Assembly: GCF_030824435.1 (NCBI RefSeq)
Contig: NZ_JAVBXS010000041.1
Coordinates: 1 to 51,174, forward strand
Length of the DNA: 51,174 nt
DNA from: Rheinheimera sp.
GTDB lineage: Bacteria; Pseudomonadota; Gammaproteobacteria; Enterobacterales; Alteromonadaceae
Direction: 5' to 3'
Shown here: piece after piece, positions 27,861 to 37,000 of the stretch
Numbering within the stretch: the stretch's first letter is position 1
Layout of the letters: the number at the start of each line of letters is the position of its first letter
Notes under the pieces: model-generated
Database searches by the model: none
Seen by the model: only the letters and a program-made list of their open reading frames with translations
Told to the model about the DNA's origin: nothing
Program-made: the position numbers and the translations under genes

Positions 27861-29270
27861 ATGAGTCAGCATAAGTTATCGCAACTGGAAAAAATTGGTT
27901 TTGGTGCCGGCGATATGGCGGTGAATGTCGTGATCTCGGCAATGATGCTGATCATTACCTTTTTTTACACCGACGTGTATGGCATGAAACCGTCCGACAT
28001 GGCGCTGATGTTTTTGCTGGTCAGGGTACTGGATGCGGTGACAGATCCGCTGATGGGTTTGCTGACCGATAAATTCACCAGTCGTTGGGGTCGTTACCGG
28101 CCTTATTTATTGGTGTTTGCTGTGCCTTTTGGTATTTCGGTCTTTTTAACTTTTAGTACACCTGATTTGGATTACAACGCCAAACTGGTTTGGGCTTATG
28201 CCACTTATATTTTTGTCACACTGATGTTTACCGCTGTGACTATTCCTTATATCTCCTTAATTGGTGTGATGACAGATGACCCGAAAGAGCGTTTGTCGGC
28301 CAACGGTTATCGGTTGTTTTTTGCCAAAATTGCTGCTTTTGCTGTGACCATCATTGTGCCTTTACTGGCTGGTGCCGACTATTGGCAAGGAGACAAAGCC
28401 GCCGGTTATCAGGCCGCTATGGGGCTGATGGCGGTATTGGCGGTGTTATTTTTCCTGTTTTGTTTTTTCACCACCACAGAGCGGTTGGAGCATAAAGTTG
28501 ATCAACAACCCTTGCGTCAGCAGTTTGCTTTATTGCTGAAAAACGACCAGTGGCTGGTGTTGTGTGGTGTTTGTGTGCTGGGGACTGTCGGTTATGTAGT
28601 GCGGGGTTCTGTCGCTTTGTATTACGCCAAATATTATCTGGGCGGCGACACCACAATGCAGTCATTGTTTTTATCAACAGGTGTGGGTGCAGCCATTTTA
28701 TCTATGGTGGCCTCTACCTGGATCACCAAAGTGTATTGCAAAGTAAAGTTGTTTAAATACAGCCAGATGGCAGTGGGACTGTTAAGTCTGCTGATGTTTG
28801 TGCTGGTGCAGCCGGGTGACGTTTTATTGGCTTTTGTGTTGTTTTTCCTGATTTCTTTTGTGGTGGATTTACATGCACCTGTGTTCTGGTCGGCCATTGC
28901 TGAAGCTGTGGATTATGGCGAACATAAAACCGGTCAGAGGGTTGCTGGTTTGTCTTTTGGCGGTATTTCATTTTGCCAAAAAGCCGGCATGGGTGTAGCC
29001 GGTGCCTTAGTTGGCTGGTTGCTGGCCGGTTTTGGCTATCAGCCGGATGTGGCACAAAGTGCGCTGGCATTAACCGGCATAGCGCTGATGCTGACCCTGA
29101 TCCCCGGTCTGTTTCATTATGGGGTTGGGGTGTTGATGCAGCGTTACCGCATTACCGACCAGGCTTACCGGCAGTTATTGGCTGAATTAAATGTTAAACC
29201 GGCGACGGCATCTTTGCCGTCAGCCGCAACGTCATCCGCAGTAGAAAAAGGACTTCAGAGTCATGCTTAA
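27861..29270 (+). CDS. GPH-family sugar:cation symporter (MFS)
   Basis: About 469 residues with twelve hydrophobic helices. Family marks are KIGFGAGDMAVN at the start, DAVTDPLMGLLTDKFTSRWGRYRPYLL (the GPH signature after helix 2) and CQKAGMGVAGALVGW late. These inner-membrane carriers import pentosides, hexuronides or free sugars with H+ or Na+. The ATG at 27861 is used; an adjacent GTG at 27858 is nearly as well placed against AAGGA. It overlaps the GH43 gene behind it by eight bases, so the likely cargo is arabinose oligomers that this enzyme then cuts in the cytoplasm. Confidence 0.92.
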   Translation: MSQHKLSQLEKIGFGAGDMAVNVVISAMMLIITFFYTDVYGMKPSDMALMFLLVRVLDAVTDPLMGLLTDKFTSRWGRYRPYLLVFAVPFGISVFLTFSTPDLDYNAKLVWAYATYIFVTLMFTAVTIPYISLIGVMTDDPKERLSANGYRLFFAKIAAFAVTIIVPLLAGADYWQGDKAAGYQAAMGLMAVLAVLFFLFCFFTTTERLEHKVDQQPLRQQFALLLKNDQWLVLCGVCVLGTVGYVVRGSVALYYAKYYLGGDTTMQSLFLSTGVGAAILSMVASTWITKVYCKVKLFKYSQMAVGLLSLLMFVLVQPGDVLLAFVLFFLISFVVDLHAPVFWSAIAEAVDYGEHKTGQRVAGLSFGGISFCQKAGMGVAGALVGWLLAGFGYQPDVAQSALALTGIALMLTLIPGLFHYGVGVLMQRYRITDQAYRQLLAELNVKPATASLPSAATSSAVEKGLQSHA

Positions 29271-30219
29271 CCGCAATGCACTAAACAGTAATCAACCGCT
29301 GATCCCACAACGTGCCGACCCTTTTATTTACCGGCACAACGACGGTTTTTATTATTTCACCGCTTCTGTGCCCTCTTATGAAGGTATTGAACTGCGCCGC
29401 GCCCGGCAACTGGAAGATTTAGCCACAGCACAGACTGTGATGGTGTGGCGTAAACCAGAACAAGGGCCTTATTCTGAGCTGATTTGGGCACCGGAAATTC
29501 ATTTCCATCAGGGCAGTTGGTATGTCTATTTTGCGGCTGCGCCAAGCCGCGCTATTAAAGACAATCTGTTTCAGCATCGTATGTATGTTATTCAGGCCGT
29601 TGGTGACAACCCTTTAACCGCAGACTGGCATTTTGTTGGGCAAATCGACACCGGCATCAACAGTTTTTGCCTGGATGCCACCACTTTTTATCATCAGGGC
29701 AAACTGTATTACCTCTGGGCGCAAAAAGGCCCGGGCATCAATGGCAACTCCAATTTATATATCGCCGAAATGGCGTCGCCTGTGGCGATTAAAGGCGAGC
29801 CTGTGCTGCTGACCAAACCTGAGCTGGACTGGGAAACCCGTGGTTTTTCGGTGAACGAAGGCCCGGCAGTGCTGAAAGGCCATGGCAAAATTTTTATCAG
29901 TTATTCCGCCAGTGCCACGGACGAGAACTATTGCATGGGGCTGCTGACGGCTGATGAAAACGCCGATGTGCTGAACCCGGCCAGCTGGCATAAAGCACAA
30001 CAACCGGTGTTTCAGACCGACGACAGTGTAAAAATGTTTGGCCCCGGCCATAACAGCTTTACCACACTTGCCGATGGTACCGACGTGCTGGTGTACCACT
30101 GCCGGCAATATACCGAAATTGAAGGAGACCCGTTGTGGAATCCGGATCGCCATACTTTTGTCAAAACCATTCGCTGGGATAACGGCCAGCCTGTGTTTGG
30201 TAAACCAGGTCAGCCTTAG
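29263..30219 (+). CDS. Cytoplasmic GH43 exo-arabinofuranosidase-like enzyme
   Basis: 318 residues without a signal peptide, unlike most GH43 genes here. Base Asp in QRADPF (D19), modulator Asp in CLDATTF (D138), acid Glu in VNEGPAVL (E199), plus WAPEIH and GPGHNSF. The set matches GH43 subfamily 26-type exo-1,5-alpha-L-arabinofuranosidases. The start overlaps the symporter stop, pairing import and intracellular hydrolysis. A secreted paralogue with the same motifs is at 33928. Confidence 0.88.
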   Translation: MLNRNALNSNQPLIPQRADPFIYRHNDGFYYFTASVPSYEGIELRRARQLEDLATAQTVMVWRKPEQGPYSELIWAPEIHFHQGSWYVYFAAAPSRAIKDNLFQHRMYVIQAVGDNPLTADWHFVGQIDTGINSFCLDATTFYHQGKLYYLWAQKGPGINGNSNLYIAEMASPVAIKGEPVLLTKPELDWETRGFSVNEGPAVLKGHGKIFISYSASATDENYCMGLLTADENADVLNPASWHKAQQPVFQTDDSVKMFGPGHNSFTTLADGTDVLVYHCRQYTEIEGDPLWNPDRHTFVKTIRWDNGQPVFGKPGQP

Positions 30220-30284
30220 CACCATACCGGAACAGTGCTGGTCAAGTATCAGCCCCTTATCAGCCACGGCTTTTGGAAACACTG

Positions 30285-32768
30285 ATGCGTCTGATGCACT
30301 TTGGTTGTTTGCTACTGATGGGCAGCCTTGTATTGATGGTCAGGGCTTATGGCGCGCCACCACAGCAAGAGCAGCTGATTGCTGTCAATTCTGTTGCCGC
30401 AACAGCGACAACACCGGCACTGCAACCTTTTGTGTTGTCACAACTGCGCTTAACCGACGGGCCCTTTTATCAGGCGCAACAAACCAATTTGCAATATCTG
30501 CGTGATTTTGACATCAACCGTTTGTTGGCTCCCTTTTGGCGTGAAGCGGGTTTAGTGCCAAAAGCGCCGGCTTATGGCAATTGGGAAAGCAGTGGGCTGG
30601 ATGGTCATATTGGCGGCCATTATCTGTCGGCACTGGCGCTGGCCGTGGCGGCAACAGCGGATCCAGAGTTAAATCAGCGACTGGATTTGCTGCTGGCTGA
30701 ACTTGTGGTAATACAGCAGGCTTATGCCGGTGCTGATGTTGGTTATCTGGGCGGCATTCCCGGCGGGCAGCTGCTGTGGCAACAAGTGCGCAGCGGCCAT
30801 ATTCAAAGTGATTTATTCAGCCTGAATCAAAGTTGGGTTCCGTTGTATAACCTGCATAAAACCATGGCTGGTTTAACTGATGTCTGGTTGTTGACTCACA
30901 AAACTCAGGCAAAAACCCTGCTGTTAAATTTAGGCCAGTGGTTTTTGCGGTTAAATGCCAATTTGTCGCATAGCCAGATTCAGCAGTTGCTGGTGAGTGA
31001 GCATGGTGGCCTGAACGAAACGCTGGTCGATTTGTATGACATCAGCGGCGATGACGCTTACCTGCGGCTGGCGCAAAGTTATTCACAACAAAGTTTGCTG
31101 GCGCCTTTATTGCGTCACGAAGACCAACTCAGCGGCCTGCATGCCAATACCCAAATTCCAAAAGTGATAGGTTTTTGGCGTGTCGGCGGCACAGCTCAAT
31201 TACCGCGCTGGCAGCAGGCTGCGCAGTTTTTTTATCAGACAGTCACAGAACGCCGTAGCGTGGTGATTGGCGGCAACAGTGTGCGTGAGCATTTTCATCA
31301 GCCTGATGATTTTAGTCCTATGCTCGAAGACGTCGAAGGGCCGGAAACCTGCAATACATACAATATGTTAAAACTGGCGAAGTTATTGTTTCTGCAAAGC
31401 GGTGACGTGCGCTATTTAAGTTTTTACGAGCGGGCCAGCTACAACCATATTTTGTCATCACAACATCCCGACCATGGTGGCCTGGTGTATTTTACGCCGC
31501 TGCGCGCCGGCCATTACCGCGTTTATTCTTCGCATGACAAATCGATGTGGTGTTGTGTCGGTTCGGGCCTTGAGAATCACAGCAAATATGCCGAACTGAT
31601 TTACAGCCGGGCTGGCGCTGAGTTACTGCTGAATCTGTTTATCCCTTCAACGCTGGATTGGCCTGAGCAGGGGCTGCAATTGCAGCTCGACACTTTATTC
31701 CCCGACGATAATCAGGTGTTGCTGACAGTGCTGAAAGCGACTGCAAAACCTCAGCAACTGAGTATCCGCGTTGCTTCCTGGCAAAATGCACCTTTGCAGC
31801 TGCAGCTAAACGGCAAAACCGTCACAACCAGCAGCATACGCCCTGGTTATCTGACGCTGACCGCGCCGTTAAAGGCCGGCGATAAACTCAGTTTTACTTT
31901 GGACCCTATGCTGCGGCTGGAACAACTGCCCGGTGCTAAGGCAAAACACAATACAACAACTGCCAACTACGCAGTGTTATATGGCCCGGTGGCGCTGGCG
32001 CAGCCTTTACCTCAGCTCAAAGACGAGCAGTTGCAGTTTATTGCCGACGACAGCCGGATGGGCCATATTGCCGCGGGCGCTGTCTGTCCACAAGGTGCGG
32101 CGCCGCTGATAGTGGGCGAGCCCGATGTTTTTTTACAACAACTGCGCCGTTTACCCGGGCCTCTGGCTTTTGCCGCTCCGGGTTTGCAAGCAGTTCAGCC
32201 GAAGTTCTGGCAACAACAACCTGTGGCGCAGCTGGTGCCGTTTTTCCGGGTGCACGACCAGCGTTATCAGATTTATCTGCAGCAAGTGGCGAAGGCGGCT
32301 TATCCGGATTTTGTTGCCAGAGCAACAGCAAAGGCAGCGGAGGAGCAAGCACTGATAGCCCGCACTCTGGATCAGATCCAACCCGGTCAACAACAACCCG
32401 AGGTCGAGCATCAATATCAGGGGCAGGCCAGTCAAAGTGGTAACAACAACGGCCGGCACTGGCGTGACAGTCGTGAATGGTTCAGTTATCAGCTGACCGA
32501 TACCGCCAATGCGGCCACAGTGCTGCGGCTGGAGTATTTTAGCGGCGACGCTGGCCGGCAGTTTCTGCTGTTGCTGAATGACCAGCTGCTGGCGGAAGTG
32601 ACCTTAGCAGCTCAGGCGAATGCCGGTTTTTATCATATTGACTACGCCATTCCTGCCATCTTGTTAAAGCGCAGCAGCACCGGCAAACATCAGCTGAAAT
32701 TTGTCGCCAAACCAGGTTCAGTTGCCGGTGGTATTTATGGCATCAGGCTGTTAAAACCCCAGCGATGA
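30285..32768 (+). CDS. GH127 beta-L-arabinofuranosidase
   Basis: About 827 residues. A signal peptide (MRLMHFGCLLLMGSLVLMV...) leads to an alpha/alpha barrel. The zinc-cysteine catalytic set of the HypBA1 family is visible: EGPETCNTYNM (metal Glu and first Cys) and MWCCVGSGLENHSKY (two adjacent Cys, one the nucleophile). FSLNQSWVPLYNLHK and GHYLSALA are further family motifs; a beta-rich C-terminal extension follows. The ATG at 30285 is used; a TTG at 30273 is in frame. GH127 enzymes remove beta-linked L-arabinofuranose, as on plant extensin glycans, so the locus reaches beyond alpha-linked arabinan. Confidence 0.9.
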   Translation: MRLMHFGCLLLMGSLVLMVRAYGAPPQQEQLIAVNSVAATATTPALQPFVLSQLRLTDGPFYQAQQTNLQYLRDFDINRLLAPFWREAGLVPKAPAYGNWESSGLDGHIGGHYLSALALAVAATADPELNQRLDLLLAELVVIQQAYAGADVGYLGGIPGGQLLWQQVRSGHIQSDLFSLNQSWVPLYNLHKTMAGLTDVWLLTHKTQAKTLLLNLGQWFLRLNANLSHSQIQQLLVSEHGGLNETLVDLYDISGDDAYLRLAQSYSQQSLLAPLLRHEDQLSGLHANTQIPKVIGFWRVGGTAQLPRWQQAAQFFYQTVTERRSVVIGGNSVREHFHQPDDFSPMLEDVEGPETCNTYNMLKLAKLLFLQSGDVRYLSFYERASYNHILSSQHPDHGGLVYFTPLRAGHYRVYSSHDKSMWCCVGSGLENHSKYAELIYSRAGAELLLNLFIPSTLDWPEQGLQLQLDTLFPDDNQVLLTVLKATAKPQQLSIRVASWQNAPLQLQLNGKTVTTSSIRPGYLTLTAPLKAGDKLSFTLDPMLRLEQLPGAKAKHNTTTANYAVLYGPVALAQPLPQLKDEQLQFIADDSRMGHIAAGAVCPQGAAPLIVGEPDVFLQQLRRLPGPLAFAAPGLQAVQPKFWQQQPVAQLVPFFRVHDQRYQIYLQQVAKAAYPDFVARATAKAAEEQALIARTLDQIQPGQQQPEVEHQYQGQASQSGNNNGRHWRDSREWFSYQLTDTANAATVLRLEYFSGDAGRQFLLLLNDQLLAEVTLAAQANAGFYHIDYAIPAILLKRSSTGKHQLKFVAKPGSVAGGIYGIRLLKPQR

Positions 32769-32805
32769 TCTGGCCCGGCACAACTTTTAGACTGATGCCT
32801 TGTGG

Positions 32806-33822
32806 TTATGGGTTGATAAGTCTGGTGCGGTATTGATTTAAGGCTTTTTGCTGCACCACAGGCCAGTCGTCTTGCCAGGTTATAGGCAACACTTTTAGTT
32901 TTTGCAGTGCTTTGTCGGCAGTTTCATAAGCGTGAAACACCAGATAATCTTTGCCGTCTATGCTGTAGGCCGCGTTATGACCAAGCGCCACCCAGTCTTT
33001 GTCACCTTTAAGCACTAAAGAACCGCCACCTTGCAACATAGATTTGCCGGTTTTGTCGACATAAGGCCCGGTCAGGCTTTTACTGCGTCCCACCATAATT
33101 TTGTAATCACTGTCTTTGCCCCGGCAACATTTATCAAAAGAAACAAACAGATAGTAATAACCATTTTTGTGAAAAATATAAGGGGCTTCAATAGCACCAT
33201 CACCGGGCTCACCGTCCGGCAAGGCCGGGTTGCGTGGTCTTTTGGCAATGCTGTGCCACTGTTGCGGCTCGGCAAGACGGGTGAGGTTTTTGTCCAGTTT
33301 CACCAGTTTTAGTCCTTCCCAAAAAGAACCAAAGCTCATCCAATAATCGCCGTTTTCATCGCGGATAATGGCCGGATCTATCGCATTCCAGTGGTCACGC
33401 TCCGGCACCGACTGCAGCACAATGCCTTGATCCTGCCATTGGTAATTGTTTGCCGTGGGATCCAGGGTTTTGTTGGTGGCCACCCCAATAGCAGAGGTAT
33501 TTTTACCAAAAGCCGACACTGAATAATACAGATAAAAAACGCCGTCTTTTTCGATGATATCAGGCGCCCACAAATGGCCATCAAAACCCGGCGCTATCGC
33601 TTTGGCCCAGCTGGGTTCTGTGGCAAACACCCGGCCACCGGGTTGCCAGTTGTGTAAATCTTTGGACTGATAGATGCTGATGCCGGGACCTGTGCTGAAG
33701 ACATAATAAACATCACCGGCTTTGGCCAGCACTGGGTCATGCACTTCCAGTTGTTTGGCCTGTGTCAGGCTACTGCACAACATTAACGCTGCGGCTGTGA
33801 TGCTGCTGATCCGATGATTCAT
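32806..33822 (-). CDS. Secreted GH43 endo-1,5-alpha-L-arabinanase
   Basis: 338 residues with a signal peptide (about 1-22). Base Asp in EVHDPVL (D29), WNAIDPAII (D149) and acid Glu in AIEAPYIF (E212), together with LWAPDIIEKDG and CCRGKDSDYKIMVGRS, match endo-arabinanases of the Cellvibrio Arb43A type. AGGAGAAG precedes the ATG. It is convergent with the GH127 gene with only 37 bases between, and divergent from the next GH43 gene across operator site 8. Confidence 0.92.
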   Translation of the reverse strand: MNHRISSITAAALMLCSSLTQAKQLEVHDPVLAKAGDVYYVFSTGPGISIYQSKDLHNWQPGGRVFATEPSWAKAIAPGFDGHLWAPDIIEKDGVFYLYYSVSAFGKNTSAIGVATNKTLDPTANNYQWQDQGIVLQSVPERDHWNAIDPAIIRDENGDYWMSFGSFWEGLKLVKLDKNLTRLAEPQQWHSIAKRPRNPALPDGEPGDGAIEAPYIFHKNGYYYLFVSFDKCCRGKDSDYKIMVGRSKSLTGPYVDKTGKSMLQGGGSLVLKGDKDWVALGHNAAYSIDGKDYLVFHAYETADKALQKLKVLPITWQDDWPVVQQKALNQYRTRLINP

Positions 33823-33851
33823 ATTTGCTTCTCCTGCCGGTTGATTCTTGT

Positions 33852-33870
33852 TAATAAGTAATACAATATT
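33852..33870. promoter_or_regulatory. Candidate operator, site 8 (divergent GH43 pair)
   Basis: 13 of 18 positions match; right half perfect, and the 19-mer at 33858-33876 is identical to that before tkt. It lies between divergent starts at 33822 and 33928 and could act on both. Confidence 0.6.
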
Positions 33871-33927
33871 AATAGTACAGAATAGATCCGGCGCTCACAA
33901 GCCCCGGCGACCACAGGAGAGTTGTTG

Positions 33928-34923
33928 ATGCGTTTGACTATTTTCACTTTAAGCGTTTTGTTGTCATTGCAGGCCACTGCAGCTGTCACTTTGCCGCAAA
34001 ATCCATTGTTACTGCAACGGGCTGATCCCTATTTATACCGGGACGCTACCACTGGCTGTTACCACTTTACTGCCACAGTACCGGATTTTTCCGCACTGGA
34101 AATTCGCTCCAGTTGTACTTTAGCCGGTTTAAAAACCGCCAAAGCCGTGCAGGTGTGGCAGAAAAAAGCCAGCGGGCCTATGAGCGCCAATATCTGGGCG
34201 CCAGAGCTGCACCGCATTAACGGCCGCTGGTATCTGTATTTTGCGGCCAGCCGTGTTGATGCGCCTTTTCATATTCGTATGTATGTATTGTCGAACCCGG
34301 CGTCAGAGCCAACTCTGGGCCAGTGGCGGGAAGAGGGCGAGTTGACAACCCATCTGGATAGTTTTGCGCTGGACGCCACTACCTTTGAGCACAATGGCCA
34401 ACGTTATTTGTTGTGGGCACAACAGGACAAAGCCCGGAGTTATAACTCGGCGTTGTGGCTGGCAGCCATGGATGGACCAACCCGGATAAAAGGGCCAGTG
34501 GTGAAACTCAGTGAACCCACTTTAGCCTGGGAAATTCAGGGTTATAAGGTGAACGAAGGCCCGGCCGTTTTGATCAAACACGGCCGGATTTTTGTCACTT
34601 ATTCGGCCAGTGCCACTGATCATCGGTACGCGATGGGCATGTTGTGGGCTGATGCCGGTGCGGATTTATTAAACCCCTCCAGCTGGCAAAAAAAGCCGGA
34701 GCCGGTATTTGCCAGCAATGAAAGCCTGCAACGTTTTGGCCCTGGCCATAACAGTTTTGTGTTGGCTGAAGATGGCAAAACCGAGCTGATGATTTATCAC
34801 AGCCGCGATTATCGTGATTTGCAGGGCACAGCGCTGACGGATCCTAACCGTCATACAAGGTTGCGGGTATTACAATGGGACGCCGAAGGGTTTCCGTTAT
34901 TTGCGCCAGAGCAGGGGGATTAA
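33928..34923 (+). CDS. Secreted GH43 exo-arabinofuranosidase-like enzyme
   Basis: About 331 residues from the ATG at 33928, eight bases after AGGAG (TTG codons at 33922 and 33925 are too close). Signal peptide MRLTIFTLSVLLSLQATAA. Base Asp in QRADPY (D33), ALDATTF (D149), acid Glu in VNEGPAVL (E210), IWAPELH and GPGHNSF. It is a close paralogue of the cytoplasmic enzyme at 29263, so one enzyme type is placed on both sides of the inner membrane. Confidence 0.9.
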   Translation: MRLTIFTLSVLLSLQATAAVTLPQNPLLLQRADPYLYRDATTGCYHFTATVPDFSALEIRSSCTLAGLKTAKAVQVWQKKASGPMSANIWAPELHRINGRWYLYFAASRVDAPFHIRMYVLSNPASEPTLGQWREEGELTTHLDSFALDATTFEHNGQRYLLWAQQDKARSYNSALWLAAMDGPTRIKGPVVKLSEPTLAWEIQGYKVNEGPAVLIKHGRIFVTYSASATDHRYAMGMLWADAGADLLNPSSWQKKPEPVFASNESLQRFGPGHNSFVLAEDGKTELMIYHSRDYRDLQGTALTDPNRHTRLRVLQWDAEGFPLFAPEQGD

Positions 34924-34931
34924 ATAAAAGC

Positions 34932-34958
34932 GCTAAAGCCAGCGGCGCTGGCTTTAGC
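34932..34958. terminator. Bidirectional terminator, GH43 / SSS symporter
   Basis: GCTAAAGCCAGC (34932-34943) pairs perfectly with 34947-34958, loop GGC. In the minus direction it is followed by GCTTTTATTTA. It separates two convergent genes. Confidence 0.8.
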
Positions 34959-34972
34959 TGCTGAAGAGTCAC

Positions 34973-36601
34973 TTACCAGAAGCGCCAATAGATAAAGGCG
35001 GTGATAGTCAGAATAATGCCGGAATGGATGTAATCCCATTTATCCAGCCCCTGGATCACCTGGCGCATCGTGTCTTTGCCCAGAGTAGAAAACGTCAGAC
35101 CACGCACATTGTCTTCGCTTGGCGCTTTGGTAACAAAACTCAGCCCAATCACAATGACACAGACCAACACAAACAACAGCACGCAATAATATAACCAGTT
35201 CATTTCCACCACCCAGGCGATGGGCGTACCCTGTATAGCCTCGCGAAACGGTAATAACACCAGCCGGATCATACCAAGAACAAAACCAGCGACCAGTCCG
35301 ACATAACCTGCAGTGGGCGTGATGTGTTTGCTGCAAATGCCCAATAAAAACACTGCGGCTATACCAGGCGCTATCAGCGACTGCACACTTTGCAGATATT
35401 CGTATAACACGTCGGCAATCAGGCTCATCACCGGGATCCATAAAATACCCAGCACCACCACCACCACAGTGGCGATACGGCCCACTTTTAGCAGCTGCTG
35501 CTCAGTTGATTCCGGTTTATATTTTTTATAAAAATCAATGGTAAACAAGGTGGCGGACGAGTTAAACAAGGAGGCAAGCGAACTCATTAATGCGGCCATC
35601 AAACCGCCAATCACAATACCTTTGACACCGGATGGCAATAACTCCGCCACCAGGGTCGGGAAGGCCTGATCGGCACTGTCAAATGAAATCAGCCCTTTGG
35701 CTTGCAGCGCATGGGCAATCAGGCCAGGTACCAGGAAAATAAACACCGGCAACAACTTCAGATAACCTGCAAAAATAGTACCGCGTCTTGCTGCCTGAAT
35801 GCCTTTGGCTGACAGTACCCGCTGCACTATGTATTGGTCGGTACACCAGTACCAGAAACCAATAATAAAAGAGCCAAACACTATACCGGGCCAGGGGAAG
35901 TTTGCGTCGCTGGCGGCGCGCATCAGATGCATATTTTCGCCGTTTAACCTTTCCATTTCGGCCCAGCCACCCACTTTATCCAGCCCCACCACCAGAATCA
36001 CCACAGAGCCGATGATCAACACCGGGGTCTGGATCACCGAGGTCCACATAATGGCTTTCATGCCGCCAAGCACAGTATAAATACCGGTGATCAACACCAG
36101 ACCAACAGCTGAGATCCAGAAAAAATCGATGCCCCAGATGCTTTCAATACCCAAAATGGTTTTAAAAGCGACACCACCGGCGTACACAGTGACCGCCACT
36201 TTGGTCAGCACATAACTCACCAGTGAAATCACTGACAAAAAGCTGCGGGATTGGGCGTTAAAACGCCGCTCCAGAAATTCCGGCATAGTGTAAACCTTGC
36301 TGCTCCAGTAAAAAGGCACAAAAATCCAGCCGAGCAATAAGATGATCCAGGATTGGAGTTCCCAGTGAGCCAACGCCATCCCGGATTCAGCACCAGAGCC
36401 GGACAAACCGACCAGATGTTCAGAGCCAATATTGGACGCAAAAATTGATGCGCCAATCACCAGCCAACCGGCATTACGACCGGCCAGAAAGTAGTCTGTG
36501 GTGTCTTCTTCTTTTTGCCGCATTGCGGCGACAACAACGCCTATCATCAACAGACCAAAACCAGCCAGCACCAGCCAGTCCATCGTAGTTAGTTCAACCA
36601 T
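34973..36601 (-). CDS. SSS-family sodium:sugar symporter
   Basis: 542 residues with about 14 hydrophobic helices. Marks of the SGLT branch: DYFLAGRNAGWLVIGASIFASNIGSEHLVGLSGSGA near the start, YTMPEFLERRF, and SSLASLFNSSATLFTIDFYKK around the sodium site. Bacterial relatives carry galactose, glucose, xylose or arabinose with Na+. AAGGA lies before the ATG. The upstream operator and neighbours make L-arabinose the likely substrate (inference). Confidence 0.92.
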   Translation of the reverse strand: MVELTTMDWLVLAGFGLLMIGVVVAAMRQKEEDTTDYFLAGRNAGWLVIGASIFASNIGSEHLVGLSGSGAESGMALAHWELQSWIILLLGWIFVPFYWSSKVYTMPEFLERRFNAQSRSFLSVISLVSYVLTKVAVTVYAGGVAFKTILGIESIWGIDFFWISAVGLVLITGIYTVLGGMKAIMWTSVIQTPVLIIGSVVILVVGLDKVGGWAEMERLNGENMHLMRAASDANFPWPGIVFGSFIIGFWYWCTDQYIVQRVLSAKGIQAARRGTIFAGYLKLLPVFIFLVPGLIAHALQAKGLISFDSADQAFPTLVAELLPSGVKGIVIGGLMAALMSSLASLFNSSATLFTIDFYKKYKPESTEQQLLKVGRIATVVVVVLGILWIPVMSLIADVLYEYLQSVQSLIAPGIAAVFLLGICSKHITPTAGYVGLVAGFVLGMIRLVLLPFREAIQGTPIAWVVEMNWLYYCVLLFVLVCVIVIGLSFVTKAPSEDNVRGLTFSTLGKDTMRQVIQGLDKWDYIHSGIILTITAFIYWRFW

Positions 36602-36680
36602 GTCCTCTGTCCTTTTTTGCGCTCAGCACATGCCTTGGCCGTCAGACCCTGACCTGGCTGAGCAATTATTGTTCATAAAG

Positions 36681-36699
36681 CATATTATAATACAAATTT
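36681..36699. promoter_or_regulatory. Candidate operator, site 9 (SSS symporter)
   Basis: 14 of 18 positions match, spread over both halves (CATATTATA-A-TACAAATTT). It lies 80 bases before the minus-strand symporter start and contains a TATAAT on that strand. Confidence 0.5.
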
Positions 36700-36837
36700 A
36701 AGAATGGAAAGCCCACTCACTTTGGCTGGCGCAGCCGCTTGGTTTGCAGTAAAAAAAGCACAGACAACAGCGGCTTTTTGGCGTTGGCATTGTGTTTAAA
36801 GCTTGAATTTTATCTGTTTTTTAGGCAACTTGGTGGG

Positions 36838-36854
36838 CAGCAACTAAGTTGCTG
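36838..36854. repeat. Palindromes upstream of the GntR gene
   Basis: CAGCAACT-A-AGTTGCTG is a perfect 17-bp odd palindrome. A second perfect palindrome, AACATATGTT, lies at 36923-36932. Neither matches the locus consensus. Either may be an operator for the regulator's own gene. Nothing else stands out in the gap 36700-37000. Confidence 0.4.
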
Positions 36855-37000
36855 TCAGACTGCTGCCAACCGCTTTTGCTGAATGAGAGCTGTTGCGTGG
36901 TACAGCCAAAGAATATCATCAGAACATATGTTAATATGACAGCATCCGGTGCCGTTGCCGCTGCGCAAAAGCCACACCAACCTTGTATTGAGGAGCCGAC

